A stretch of 64,000 nt of DNA from Saprospiraceae bacterium. GTDB lineage: Bacteria > Bacteroidota > Bacteroidia > Chitinophagales > Saprospiraceae. The stretch is from positions 1 to 64,000 of the forward strand of contig JAHBTW010000017.1 of NCBI GenBank assembly GCA_019638385.1. Reading direction: 5' to 3'. A program made the translations under genes and the position numbers. Below, piece by piece: positions 14,268 to 23,199 of the stretch. How positions within the stretch are numbered: position 1 is the stretch's first letter; every line of letters begins with the position of its first letter. Under the pieces are notes generated by a model. The model saw only the letters and a list, made by a program, of their open reading frames with translations. It did not search any database and had not been told where the DNA came from.

Positions 14268-15734
14268 TTAAGCCTGCACCTGCAAACAATCCTGCACCTT
14301 GCTAATTCCTTCCTGCGTATCGGAAAGAACGATGAGTACATCATTTTCCGCAATGACCGTGGAACCGTTCGGGGTTATGTATTTATTACCTCTTTTAATC
14401 ATGGCAATGATGGCCGTTTTGGGAAAGCCCAAGTCCACTATTTTTTTGCCGGCAGCAAAAGCATCGCTGCTGATTTCGATTTCCTGCATCACGGTTTTAG
14501 GGTGTTCCGACAAAAACGCATCCGTGGGCGCTAAACGTTTGACTTTTTCCGGCAATGCAACGTGCAGCCATTTTGCCAAAAGAGTAAGCGTCGTGCCCTG
14601 AATCAGTACGGAAGTGAGCGAAATGAAAAATACGACATTGAAAATCATATTCGCCTTCTCTATTCCAGCCAATAACGGGTAGGTGGCAAATACGATGGGA
14701 ACAGCCCCCCGAAGACCTACCCAGGAAATGTAAAAACGCCTTCGGTTTTTCATTTTGAACGGCAACAGGCTGATAAACACACTCAAAGGACGGGCCACAA
14801 AAATCAAAAAAAGAGAAATAAGCAGCCCGATGCCGATAACCGGAATGATTTGGGTAGGATAAACGAGCAGCCCCAACGTGAGGAACAATACAATTTGCAT
14901 CAGCCAAGCCAGACCGTCGAACATTTTCAGGATGGTCTTTTTGTGAATTAAATCCTGATTGCCCAAATAAACGGCGCATATATACACCGCCAAAAAGCCG
15001 TTGCCGCCGACAAAGTCGGTAGCGGAAAACGTAACAAACATCAATGCAATGACCAATACCGGGTAAAGCCCCTCAAAATCCAGCTTGATCCGATTGATGA
15101 TAATTTTGCTCAGCCGGCCGAACAAAAAACCCGCCAGGCCGCCCAAAATCATCTGCTGAAAAAACAACGGAATGAGGGAATAAATGCTCAGATTTTGGTT
15201 TACCACCAACCCGAGGAAAGCGATGGTCAGTACATACGCCATTGGGTCATTGCTGCCGCTTTCCAACTCTAAAGTAGGGCGCAAATTGGCTTTAAGCGCC
15301 AGGCTTTTGGATCTCAAAATAGAAAACACCGCTGCCGCATCCGTGGAGGATACAATAGAACCGAGCAATAAGCTTTCGTAAATCGTGAAGTCCGTGATAT
15401 ACCAAACAAATACCCCCAGCGACACGGCGGTGAGCACAACGCCAAGCGTTGAGAGCGTAAGCCCTTGCCACAAGATCGGTTTTACATAACTCCAATTCGT
15501 ATCGAGGCCGCCTGAAAAAAGGATGAAATTGAGCGATACGATGCCGATAAACTGCGCTGCCTTGGGATCGTCGAAACGAATGCCGCCGATGCCGTCAGAA
15601 CCGGCCAGCATGCCGATGGCCAGAAAGAGCACCAAGGTCGGCACACCAAATCTGTAAGACGTTTTACCGACAACAATGCTGATGAACAGTAGTATGGAGC
15701 CTACCAGGAGTATATTCTCAATCGTCAGATTCAT
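14268..15734 (-). CDS. CPA1-type K+/H+ (NhaP2-like) antiporter
   Basis: A protein of 488 residues with about 12-13 hydrophobic segments. It exchanges potassium or sodium for protons across the inner membrane. Signs are LLLGSIVSSTDAAAVFSILR, ELESGSNDPMAYVLTIAFLG (the conserved Asp pair region ND) and RPLSVFISL. The C-terminal about 90 residues form a TrkA-C-like (RCK_C) regulatory domain (KKIVDLGFPKTAIIAMIKRG, VIAENDVLIVLSD), typical of NhaP2/CvrA, which favours K+. It lies 33 bases downstream of the RND gene on the same strand, so read-through is likely. Confidence 0.9.
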   Translation of the reverse strand: MNLTIENILLVGSILLFISIVVGKTSYRFGVPTLVLFLAIGMLAGSDGIGGIRFDDPKAAQFIGIVSLNFILFSGGLDTNWSYVKPILWQGLTLSTLGVVLTAVSLGVFVWYITDFTIYESLLLGSIVSSTDAAAVFSILRSKSLALKANLRPTLELESGSNDPMAYVLTIAFLGLVVNQNLSIYSLIPLFFQQMILGGLAGFLFGRLSKIIINRIKLDFEGLYPVLVIALMFVTFSATDFVGGNGFLAVYICAVYLGNQDLIHKKTILKMFDGLAWLMQIVLFLTLGLLVYPTQIIPVIGIGLLISLFLIFVARPLSVFISLLPFKMKNRRRFYISWVGLRGAVPIVFATYPLLAGIEKANMIFNVVFFISLTSVLIQGTTLTLLAKWLHVALPEKVKRLAPTDAFLSEHPKTVMQEIEISSDAFAAGKKIVDLGFPKTAIIAMIKRGNKYITPNGSTVIAENDVLIVLSDTQEGISKVQDCLQVQA

Positions 15735-15767
15735 TCGCTTGTTTCAATTTGTGCAGTATCCTTAGTT

Positions 15768-18700
15768 CTACACCTCCACTGTTTCCTCCTCCTCCTCCAC
15801 AATCACCAGCGTATTCGCTTTTTCACTCGAAAAATAAGAATACACCGCCGGAATGACAAACAGGGTGAGCAACGAAGAAAATGCCATACCCGCCACTACA
15901 ACGATGCCCATAGAAACCCGGCTCCCGGAACCCGACCCCAACGCCAGTGCAATGGGCAATGTGCCGAGAATGGTGGAGAGGCTCGTCATCAAAATAGGCC
16001 GGAAGCGCGCCACGGCGGCATCTTGTATGGCTTCGAGTTTGCTCAGCCCCTGCTCTTTTCTTTGGTTGGCAAACTCCACAATGAGGATGCCGTTTTTGGC
16101 CACCAAACCCACCAGCATGATGATACCGATCTGACTGAATATGTTGAGCGTAGCGTCAAAATACCACAAGGCGAGCAGCGCGCCGGCCATGGCCAGCGGT
16201 ACCGTAAAGAGGATAATGAAAGGATCCCGGAAGCTCTCAAACTGCGCCGACAACACCAGAAAAATGAGGATGAGCGCCAGGCCGAAAGCGAAGAGCAAAC
16301 TGGACGAACTTTCCTGAAAATCTTTGGATTGCCCGGAAAGCGCGGTGAGGAAGGTATCATCCAATACCTGATCGGCTACTGCTTCCATGGCGTCAATGCC
16401 GTCGCCGAGCGTTTTGCCGGGCGCCAGGCCGGCCGATACGGTAGCGGCGATGAAGCGGTTGTAGCGGTAGAGCGCCGGCGGGGCGCTGCTCTCTGTTATG
16501 GAAATGAGGTTGTCCAATTGGATCATCTGGCCCCGGTTGTTGCGCACATACAGCCGGCGCAGGTCGGCAGGTTTGTTGCGGTCTTCGCGCTGTACCTGCC
16601 CGATGACCTGATACTGCTTTCCGTTGAGAATGAAGTAGCCGAAGCGCGAGCCGCTGAACGCCAACTGGAGGGTTTGCGCCACATCGAGCATAGACACGCC
16701 GAGGTCTTGCGCTTTTTGGCGGTCAATGCGCACGTCAATTTCCGGTTTGTTGAATTTCAAATCTACATCCACAATGGTGAAAGTGGGGTTCTGACGGGCA
16801 ACAGCCAGAAAATCGGGTAAAACGGATTTGAGTTTTTCAAAACTCGGCGCCTGGATGACAAACTGTATGGGAAGACCACCCCGGCGCCCCCCCACACTGA
16901 TGGTCGGCTCCTGAGTGATAAATATCCGCGCTCTGGTCTGGTCGCGTATTATCGGCATCAAATCGTCCATGATTTGCTGCTGGCTGCGCGGCCGCTTGTC
17001 TGCATCTTTGAGAATGATATTGACAAAGCCGTTGTTGGCGGCCGAGGTAGCGCCGAATCCCGGCGCCGTCACAGAGGTGATGCCATCCTTCTCGTTTCCG
17101 ACCTCCCGATTGACTAAGCGGTACAGGTCCATCACCACCGAATCCGTAAATTCAAAGGTGGAGCCTTCGGGAGCAGATATCACCGCCCGCAGGCGGCTGC
17201 GGTCTTCATTGGGCGCCAGCTCGGAAGGAACCCGGCTGCCAAAGAAAAAAATCATTCCCACTGCCAGCCCCATGACGACAAAAGCCATCCAGCGCACGCG
17301 AAAAAAGGCGACGAGCGCTCCGCGGTACAACCGGTTGAGCCACAAAAAAAACGGTTCTGTGACGCGGTAAAACCAAGGCTCAACGGCTCTTTTTTTCAAA
17401 ATGCGCGACGAAAGCATGGCCGTGAGCGTAAGCGCCACAAAGGACGATATGAGCACCGAACCGGATATGACCGCTCCAAACTCGCGAAACAACCGACCGG
17501 TAAGCCCTTGCAGAAATATTACCGGAAGGAACACCGCCACCAAAGTGACCGTGGTGGAAATAACGGCAAAGAAAATCTCCCGCGAACCCGTCAATGCCGC
17601 TTGCAACGGCGCTTTCCCGGCCTCTATCTTGGCATAAATATTTTCGAGCACCACAATGGCATCATCCACCACCAAACCGATGGCCAATACGATGCCCAGC
17701 AAGGTGAGCACATTGATAGAAAAACCGGCCAAATACATCACGAAGAAAGACCCGATCAACGAAATGGGAATGGCCAGCACGGGAATGATGGTCGTGCGCC
17801 AGTCGCGCAGAAACAGGAAGATGATGAGCACCACTAAGCCGAAGGCTAAGTAGATCGTTTGCTCCACCTCTTTGATCGAAGAACGGATATATTGAGTGGT
17901 ATCAAAACCGATGGAAACCTGAAGGTCCTGAGGAATGTCTTTTTTGATTTGCTCCAAGCGCTTATACACCTCATCCGCTATTTCGATGTGGTTGGTGCCC
18001 GGCTGCGGTTGTATGGCATTGCCCACCATCGGCTTGCCGTCGCGGCGCAACACAGTACGCATGTTTTCGGGCGCCAGTTCGGCATATCCCAGGTCGCGGA
18101 AACGCACTAAGCTACCTCCTTCTTCTTTGATAATGAGTTTGTTAAAATCCTCCGGGCTGCTCATTCGGCCCTGGGTGCGCACCGTCAGTTCGGTGTTGGC
18201 GCCTTCCACCATGCCGGAAGGCAATTCGATGTTTTCCCGTAGCAGGGCTGCTCGCACGTCTAAAGGAGTGAGTTGGTAAGCGGCCATTTTGCCGGGGTCC
18301 AGCCACAAGCGCATGGAGTATTTCTTTTGCCCCCATATCTGGATGGCGCTTACGCCGGGAATGGTTTGCAAACGCTCTTTGAAGATGTTTTCTGCAATTT
18401 CACTCAACTCCAGCAGGGAGCGCTCTTCGCTGAAGATGGTAATAAACACAATGGGTGAACCGTCCGCATCAGCTTTCGACACCACCGGCGGGTCGGCATC
18501 TACCGGGAGCAGGCGCACCACCTGGGACACTTTATCGCGCACGTCGTTGGCGGCAGCTTCCAAATCGGCGCCCAGCGTAAATTCAATGGTGATGGTGCTG
18601 CGCCCGTTGCTGCTCGTGGAGGTAATGCTGCGTATGCCGGCAATCCCGTTTACGGCGCCCTCTATCGGCTCCGTGATTTGCGACTCAATGATGTCCGCAT

Positions 18701-18866
18701 TGGCGCCTGTATAACCGCATGACACCGTGATGATCGGCGGCTCTACGCTCGGATATTCCCGAACACCCAAAAATTGCATACCGATAAGCCCGAACAATAC
18801 AATGACCACCGACATAACGATGGATAATACAGGGCGCTGAATGCTGACGGATGATAGACTACTCAT
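15768..18866 (-). CDS. RND-family efflux permease (HAE-1 type)
   Basis: A protein of 1032 residues, normal for AcrB/MexB-like inner-membrane pumps. It exports hydrophobic or amphiphilic compounds using proton flow. The first transmembrane segment follows SSLSSVSIQRPVLS, large periplasmic loops hold typical pseudo-repeats, and the proton relay is visible: GLVVDDAIVVLENI (Asp-Asp in TM4) and VGLVAKNGILIVEFAN (Lys in TM10). No membrane-fusion protein or TolC-like partner gene is adjacent, unusual for this class; partners may be elsewhere. The antiporter follows in the same direction. Confidence 0.95.
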   Translation of the reverse strand: MSSLSSVSIQRPVLSIVMSVVIVLFGLIGMQFLGVREYPSVEPPIITVSCGYTGANADIIESQITEPIEGAVNGIAGIRSITSTSSNGRSTITIEFTLGADLEAAANDVRDKVSQVVRLLPVDADPPVVSKADADGSPIVFITIFSEERSLLELSEIAENIFKERLQTIPGVSAIQIWGQKKYSMRLWLDPGKMAAYQLTPLDVRAALLRENIELPSGMVEGANTELTVRTQGRMSSPEDFNKLIIKEEGGSLVRFRDLGYAELAPENMRTVLRRDGKPMVGNAIQPQPGTNHIEIADEVYKRLEQIKKDIPQDLQVSIGFDTTQYIRSSIKEVEQTIYLAFGLVVLIIFLFLRDWRTTIIPVLAIPISLIGSFFVMYLAGFSINVLTLLGIVLAIGLVVDDAIVVLENIYAKIEAGKAPLQAALTGSREIFFAVISTTVTLVAVFLPVIFLQGLTGRLFREFGAVISGSVLISSFVALTLTAMLSSRILKKRAVEPWFYRVTEPFFLWLNRLYRGALVAFFRVRWMAFVVMGLAVGMIFFFGSRVPSELAPNEDRSRLRAVISAPEGSTFEFTDSVVMDLYRLVNREVGNEKDGITSVTAPGFGATSAANNGFVNIILKDADKRPRSQQQIMDDLMPIIRDQTRARIFITQEPTISVGGRRGGLPIQFVIQAPSFEKLKSVLPDFLAVARQNPTFTIVDVDLKFNKPEIDVRIDRQKAQDLGVSMLDVAQTLQLAFSGSRFGYFILNGKQYQVIGQVQREDRNKPADLRRLYVRNNRGQMIQLDNLISITESSAPPALYRYNRFIAATVSAGLAPGKTLGDGIDAMEAVADQVLDDTFLTALSGQSKDFQESSSSLLFAFGLALILIFLVLSAQFESFRDPFIILFTVPLAMAGALLALWYFDATLNIFSQIGIIMLVGLVAKNGILIVEFANQRKEQGLSKLEAIQDAAVARFRPILMTSLSTILGTLPIALALGSGSGSRVSMGIVVVAGMAFSSLLTLFVIPAVYSYFSSEKANTLVIVEEEEETVEV

Positions 18867-19024
18867 GCTGCTGAAGATTTTGAAAACAAAACAAAACCAC
18901 TCCTACCTTTACGATGCCGCTTCAATAAGAAGCGATAAAGATAGAGAACAATTTAGCAGATGAATGGATCAGAATTATTGCTCCGCCGGAAAAATTCGGT
19001 TTAGTCTTCCTGTTGCCTCCGGTC

Positions 19025-19501
19025 TTATTTGTGTAAAAATGCCGAGTACATCCACACTAATTTTTCCTGTGCGCGTATGTAATCGCTCATGAGGGCGTTA
19101 GTGCCTTCGTCTTCCGCTTCGGCGGAAAGGGCGAGCAGTTCGCGCTGTATGGTGATGATGATTTTGAACGAGTTGAGGATGTCTTCCACTGCTTGCAGCC
19201 CGTCCGACACAAAGGTGCTTTCATGTATGTGCGAGTGTTTGCGATAGTCTGAGTAGTTGTGTTGCGGCGAGTGGCCCAACGTGAGGATGCGCTCGGCTAC
19301 TTCGTCTATTTTCAGCAGCAAATCGTTGTACAGTTCTTCAAACTTGAGGTGCAATTCGAAAAACTTATCGCCCCGGATGTTCCAGTGATAGCCTCTTGTG
19401 TTTTGATAAAAAATGGAATAATTGGCCAGCAAGGCATTGAGTTTTTCCGCCAGTTGCTGCGCTTTTTGCGTGTCGAGTCCTATTGCATTGAGTGTACCCA
19501 T
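19025..19501 (-). CDS. dps: Dps/ferritin-like DNA-protection protein
   Basis: A protein of 158 residues from MGTLNAIGLDTQKAQQ; an upstream TTG (19522) overlaps the promoter box. Dps proteins form 12-mers that oxidise and store iron and protect DNA under starvation and peroxide stress. The ferroxidase signature is present: YHWNIRGDKFFELHLKFEEL then YNDLLLKIDEVAERILTLG, with His, Asp and Glu ligands at the expected spacing. A -7 box TACCTTTG (complement of 19523-19530) lies about 20 bases before the ATG. Single-gene unit. Confidence 0.92.
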   Translation of the reverse strand: MGTLNAIGLDTQKAQQLAEKLNALLANYSIFYQNTRGYHWNIRGDKFFELHLKFEELYNDLLLKIDEVAERILTLGHSPQHNYSDYRKHSHIHESTFVSDGLQAVEDILNSFKIIITIQRELLALSAEAEDEGTNALMSDYIRAQEKLVWMYSAFLHK

Positions 19502-19522
19502 GATATTATTTATTTTCCGCAA

Positions 19523-19530
19523 AGGTAGCG
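19523..19530 (-). promoter_or_regulatory. -7 promoter box of dps
   Basis: The minus strand reads TACCTTTGC here, an exact TAnnTTTG match. The first transcribed base would fall a few bases further on, giving a very short leader before the ATG at 19501. No clear -33 element. Confidence 0.5.
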
Positions 19531-19711
19531 GTTTAGTCGTTGATTCCCGGTGACGGGTGTCACTGGAGTGTATAATAAATTACACCGCTGATGGCATCGT
19601 CCGGCGGTTTTTCGGTTTCCCGACCTATCCATAATTGCCTTTCGGTAAGATGTTGCCGCCGCCTGCATTTCCTGCCGATATGTTATCTTCGCCCACTTCA
19701 AACTACTTTGT

Positions 19712-21103
19712 ATGAAACAGATTGCCTGCCTGCTCTTGTCGCTCTTTGTCGTTTCCGGTGTTGCTGCTCAACACAACGAAACAGACATGGACGCGCTGTT
19801 TATCAAAAAAATACATGCTCAGGCGCTCAACGACGGGCGCTGTTACGAGTGGCTCACACAACTCACCACCGTAGCGCCGGGCCGCCTCGCCGGTTCGCCG
19901 GCTGCCGCTGCTGCCGTGGAATATACGCGCTTCATTTTGGACACTTTAGGCTTGGATACCGTGTGGCTTCAGCCCTGCATCGTGCCCTATTGGGTGCGCG
20001 GCGATAAAGAGCAGGTGCGCATCGTCAATTCGCGCAAGATGGGCAGCATAGAACTCCGCGCCCTGGCATTGGGCAATTCGCTCGGCACCGGTCCGCAGGG
20101 ACTTACCGCCGAAGTGGTAGAAGTGCGCAGCCTCAGTGAAGTGGACAGCCTCGGCCGGAAAGGCGTGGAGGGCAAAATTGTTTTTTATAACCGCCCGATG
20201 GACCCTACCTCCGTCAACACGTTCGCGGCGTATGGCGGCGCGGTGGATCAGCGCGGCGCAGGGGCCGGGCGGGCGAGCAAATATGGCGCCGTGGGCGTAC
20301 TCGTGCGCTCCATGACCACCCGCATTGACCACATCCCTCACACCGGCGGCATGAGCTATCCGCCCGACGTAAAACCCATTCCCGCCATCGCCATCAGCAC
20401 CGCCGACGCCGAACTGCTCAGCGCCGTCCTGCGCGAAGAACCGGTGCGCGTGTATATGCGCTCTACCAGCCAAATGATGCCCGATCAACTGACCCACAAT
20501 GTCATCGGCGAAATTCGCGGCAGCGAGTTCCCCGATGAAATCATTCTCGTAGGCGGGCATTTGGATTCCTGGGACGTAGGCGGCGGCGCACACGACGACG
20601 GGGCCGGCTGCGTACACTCCATGGAGGTACTGCGCATTTTGTTACAAACCGGCTACCGGCCTAAGCGCACCATTCGTTGCGTGTTGTTTGCCAATGAAGA
20701 AAACGGCCTCGTGGGCGGGAGAACTTATGCCCGCATTTCCAATGAAAAGGAAGAGTACCATCTGGCGGCCATCGAATCGGACCGGGGCGGCTTCACCCCG
20801 CGCGGCTTCACCTTTGAGGCCGATGAATCGGTTTTTACTCAAAAATTCCGGCAGGTCACCCAATGGCTACCCCTGCTCGAACCTTACGGTCTGCAATTCC
20901 GCAAAGGCGGTTCGGGCGCCGACATCGGGCCGCTCAAAAGCCAAAAGGGCCTGCTCATCGGTTTTGAACCGGATACGCAACGCTACTTCGATTTCCACCA
21001 CGCGCCCAACGACAACATAGACGCCGTGAACAAACGCGAACTCGAACTCGGCGCCGCTACCATGGCATCGTTGGTGTATTTGTTGGATAAGTATGGATTG
21101 TGA
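19712..21103 (+). CDS. Secreted M28-family metallopeptidase with PA domain
   Basis: A protein of 463 residues with signal peptide MKQIACLLLSLFVVSGVAA then Q. Family M28 enzymes are two-zinc aminopeptidases or carboxypeptidases acting in the periplasm or outside. Zinc and catalytic residues are visible: GGHLDSWDVG (His283), GAHDDGAG (Asp295), FANEENG (Glu329/330), ESDRGG (Asp357) and FHHAPNDNID (His near 436). Residues about 130-250 form an inserted protease-associated domain. The layout resembles plasma glutamate carboxypeptidase-like M28 proteins. TATCTTCG about 20 bases upstream is a near-match to the -7 box. Confidence 0.93.
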   Translation: MKQIACLLLSLFVVSGVAAQHNETDMDALFIKKIHAQALNDGRCYEWLTQLTTVAPGRLAGSPAAAAAVEYTRFILDTLGLDTVWLQPCIVPYWVRGDKEQVRIVNSRKMGSIELRALALGNSLGTGPQGLTAEVVEVRSLSEVDSLGRKGVEGKIVFYNRPMDPTSVNTFAAYGGAVDQRGAGAGRASKYGAVGVLVRSMTTRIDHIPHTGGMSYPPDVKPIPAIAISTADAELLSAVLREEPVRVYMRSTSQMMPDQLTHNVIGEIRGSEFPDEIILVGGHLDSWDVGGGAHDDGAGCVHSMEVLRILLQTGYRPKRTIRCVLFANEENGLVGGRTYARISNEKEEYHLAAIESDRGGFTPRGFTFEADESVFTQKFRQVTQWLPLLEPYGLQFRKGGSGADIGPLKSQKGLLIGFEPDTQRYFDFHHAPNDNIDAVNKRELELGAATMASLVYLLDKYGL

Positions 21104-21158
21104 ACCGGGAGCTGCGAGCCACGAGTTATGCGTTTGACAATCAATAATAAAAAGAATA

Positions 21159-21695
21159 ATGCGAACACTAACGATTTACATAGCGACAAGTTTGGACGGG
21201 TACATTGCCAAGCCAAATGACGATCTTAGCTTTTTGAAATTAGTGGAAAAAGAGGGAGAAGATTATGGTTACGCGGCATTTACCGCTACTATTGACACCA
21301 TAATTCTTGGTAGAAAAACGTACGATTGGGTGCTTAAAGAAATTGGCACTTCTCATTACGACAACGGAGATCGAAACGTGTATGTTATCACAAGAACGGA
21401 AAGGCCAAGTGTCGGTAAAACAACATTCTACACAGGAAGCCTCCCTGAATTGGTACAACAACTAAAAACGGAGCACGGGAAAAATATTTATTGTGACGGC
21501 GGGGCAGAAATAATTAACGAACTTTTGAAAAACGACCTGATAGACGAGTTCATTATTTCAGTTGTCCCTATACTGGTTGGTAATGGAACAAGGCTTTTCA
21601 AAGGCAACAGACCTGAACAAACACTTGAACTTGTGCGTGCAAAAACATTTGACACCGGGCTAACGCAACTGCATTACAAACGAAAGAGAAATTAG
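21159..21695 (+). CDS. Dihydrofolate reductase-like (RibD C-terminal domain) protein
   Basis: A protein of 178 residues of the RibD_C/YyaP family, a DHFR-like NAD(P)H-binding fold. Typical features: TIYIATSLDGYIAKPNDDLS (N-terminal), DTIILGRKTYDWVL, VYVITRTERP, DGGAEIINELLKNDLIDEFI and GNGTRLFKG. The reaction is unknown; members reduce pteridine- or pyrimidine-like substrates, and true folate reduction is unproven. It ends 5 bases before arr in the same direction, so both are likely on one mRNA. Codon use is more AT-rich than neighbours, suggesting acquisition. Confidence 0.9.
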   Translation: MRTLTIYIATSLDGYIAKPNDDLSFLKLVEKEGEDYGYAAFTATIDTIILGRKTYDWVLKEIGTSHYDNGDRNVYVITRTERPSVGKTTFYTGSLPELVQQLKTEHGKNIYCDGGAEIINELLKNDLIDEFIISVVPILVGNGTRLFKGNRPEQTLELVRAKTFDTGLTQLHYKRKRN

Positions 21696-21700
21696 ACATC

Positions 21701-22108
21701 ATGGGTACAACAGAGCCTGAGCAGTTCTATCACGGAACGAAAGCAAATCTGAAACAGGGAGACCTTATTAACCCGGGCTTTCATTCAAACTATGGGCAAA
21801 GAAACAAGGCGAAGTACGTCTATCTGACGGCCACTTTGGACGCTGCAATTTGGGGAGCTGAGCTTGCCGCAGGCGCAGGCGTTGGCAGAATTTACATTGT
21901 AGAGCCGACCGGATCGTATGAAGATGACCCCAATTTGACGGACAAGAAATTTCCCGGAAATCCAACAAAATCCTATCGTACGCAGCATTCGCTTCGGGTC
22001 ATTGGCGAAGTTTCCGATTGGCAGGGACACCCCCCGGAGCAACTTCAGGCGATGAGAGATCATCTGGAGCGACTTAAACAATTGGGCATTGAAGCAATAG
22101 AGGATTGA
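21701..22108 (+). CDS. arr: Rifampin ADP-ribosyltransferase (Arr-like)
   Basis: A protein of 135 residues, matching the small Arr family, which transfers ADP-ribose from NAD+ to rifamycins and inactivates them. Signature stretches: EQFYHGTKANLKQGDLINPG, KYVYLTATLDAAIWGAELA, GRIYIVEPTGSYEDDPN, FPGNPTKSYRTQ and VIGEVSDW. The N-terminal HGT and the central EP-x-G segment match known Arr proteins. Functional resistance is plausible but unproven; chromosomal Arr homologues can have native roles. It follows the DHFR-like gene by 5 bases. Confidence 0.9.
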   Translation: MGTTEPEQFYHGTKANLKQGDLINPGFHSNYGQRNKAKYVYLTATLDAAIWGAELAAGAGVGRIYIVEPTGSYEDDPNLTDKKFPGNPTKSYRTQHSLRVIGEVSDWQGHPPEQLQAMRDHLERLKQLGIEAIED

Positions 22109-22162
22109 ACGGTCAGGAGGATGCGAAGTATCCCTGCCAAGGCCCGCCTTCTCAAAAATCCA

Positions 22163-22170
22163 TACCTTCG
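22163..22170 (+). promoter_or_regulatory. Possible -7 box before the small frame and chaN-like gene
   Basis: TACCTTCG differs at one position from TAnnTTTG and is followed after 4 bases by the ATG at 22175. Transcripts starting here would be leaderless or nearly so for the small frame. Confidence 0.3.
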
Positions 22171-22174
22171 TCGC

Positions 22175-22285
22175 ATGAAGCGTTTTTTCAATACAGTCGG
22201 TTGGCGCAGCACCGGTTATCATTGCCGGGTTGATTTTTTCTGCCGCCGCATTCTCTTCACCATTGACAATCCTTTATCGCAATGA
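22175..22285 (+). CDS. Possible 36-codon leader frame coupled to the ChaN-like gene
   Basis: The frame starts MKRFFNTVGWRSTGYHCRVD and stops with a TGA that overlaps the ATG of the next gene (ATGA at 22282-22285). It has no hydrophobic segment and no recognised family. The overlap suggests translational coupling, but a frame of this length can arise by chance, and the start codon of chaN could be reached directly. Confidence 0.3.
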   Translation: MKRFFNTVGWRSTGYHCRVDFFCRRILFTIDNPLSQ

Positions 22286-23142
22286 AATTTCTGACTTTCT
22301 CCATTTGTATGATCGCCATGCTCGCCGCTACCCACCTTGCCGCTCAACACAAACCGGCGTATGTACTCTATACCGCTGCGGGCAAAAAAACGAATTACGG
22401 CAAAATGCTCCGATCGCTCCAAACGAAAGACATCGTGCTGTTTGGAGAATACCACAACAACCCTATCTCGCACTGGCTCCAGTTGACAGTTGTGAAAGAC
22501 CTGCATCCTTTGCGAGACTTGATCCTCGGCGCCGAGATGTTTGAGGCCGACAATCAGGAAGCCTTGGACCAATATTTGCGCGGCGAAATTGACGCCAAAG
22601 GCTTGGACACGCTCGCCCGCCTGTGGAAAAATTATCCGACCGACTATGCGCCTTTGGTCAATTTTGCGAAAGCCAACAAGCTGAGTTTTGCCGCCACCAA
22701 CATCCCCCGGCGGTATGCCGCTATGGTGGCGCGCGGCGGATTTGAAGCCCTCGATGCACTTTCCGATCAGGAAAAAGCATGGATGGCGCCCCTGCCGATG
22801 GCCTACGATGCCGACTTGCCCGGCTACAAAGCCATGCTCGAAATGATGGCCGGCCACGGCGGCCCCAACCTGCCCAAAGCTCAGGCGAGCAAAGACGCCA
22901 CAATGGCGCATTTCACACTACAATATTACCGCAAGGGAAGTCTGTTGATCCATTTCCACGGGGCGTACCATTCCGACAATTACGAGGGCATCCTATGGTA
23001 CCTGCGCCGGCAACAACCCTCGCTGCGCTATGCCACTATCACCACCGTTTCGCAGTCAGAGACAGGCAAACTCCTGCCCGAAAACATAGGCAAAGCCGAC
23101 TTCATTATTTGTGTGGATGAAGATATGACGACGACGTATTGA
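22282..23142 (+). CDS. Exported ChaN-like haem-binding/EreA-fold protein
   Basis: A protein of 286 residues with signal peptide (MKFLTFSICMIAMLAATHLA then AQ). The ChaN family (DUF399) includes the haem-binding lipoprotein ChaN of Campylobacter. Typical motifs: DIVLFGEYHNNPISHWLQL (GExH), ILGAEMFEADNQEALDQYL (E-M-F), WKNYPTDYAPLVNFAKAN, ATNIPRRYAAMVARGG and HFHGAYHSDNYEGI (H-x-G-x-x-H). The GExH and HGxxH residues are those expected to bind metal or haem. There is no lipobox, so it is probably soluble in the periplasm. Iron or haem handling is inferred from family. Confidence 0.85.
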   Translation: MKFLTFSICMIAMLAATHLAAQHKPAYVLYTAAGKKTNYGKMLRSLQTKDIVLFGEYHNNPISHWLQLTVVKDLHPLRDLILGAEMFEADNQEALDQYLRGEIDAKGLDTLARLWKNYPTDYAPLVNFAKANKLSFAATNIPRRYAAMVARGGFEALDALSDQEKAWMAPLPMAYDADLPGYKAMLEMMAGHGGPNLPKAQASKDATMAHFTLQYYRKGSLLIHFHGAYHSDNYEGILWYLRRQQPSLRYATITTVSQSETGKLLPENIGKADFIICVDEDMTTTY

Positions 23143-23156
23143 TGTCTTAAGTAGTC

Positions 23157-23180
23157 GCTGCGAGCTGTGAGCTACGAGTG
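23157..23180. repeat. Dispersed intergenic repeat GCTGCGAGCTGTGAGCTACG
   Basis: This copy lies between the convergent ChaN-like and PepF-like genes. It shares the GAGCTACGAG word with 12743-12776, and GCTGCGAG with 21111 and 60299. Confidence 0.5.
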
Positions 23181-23199
23181 TGTCCTGCACTACACGTTC

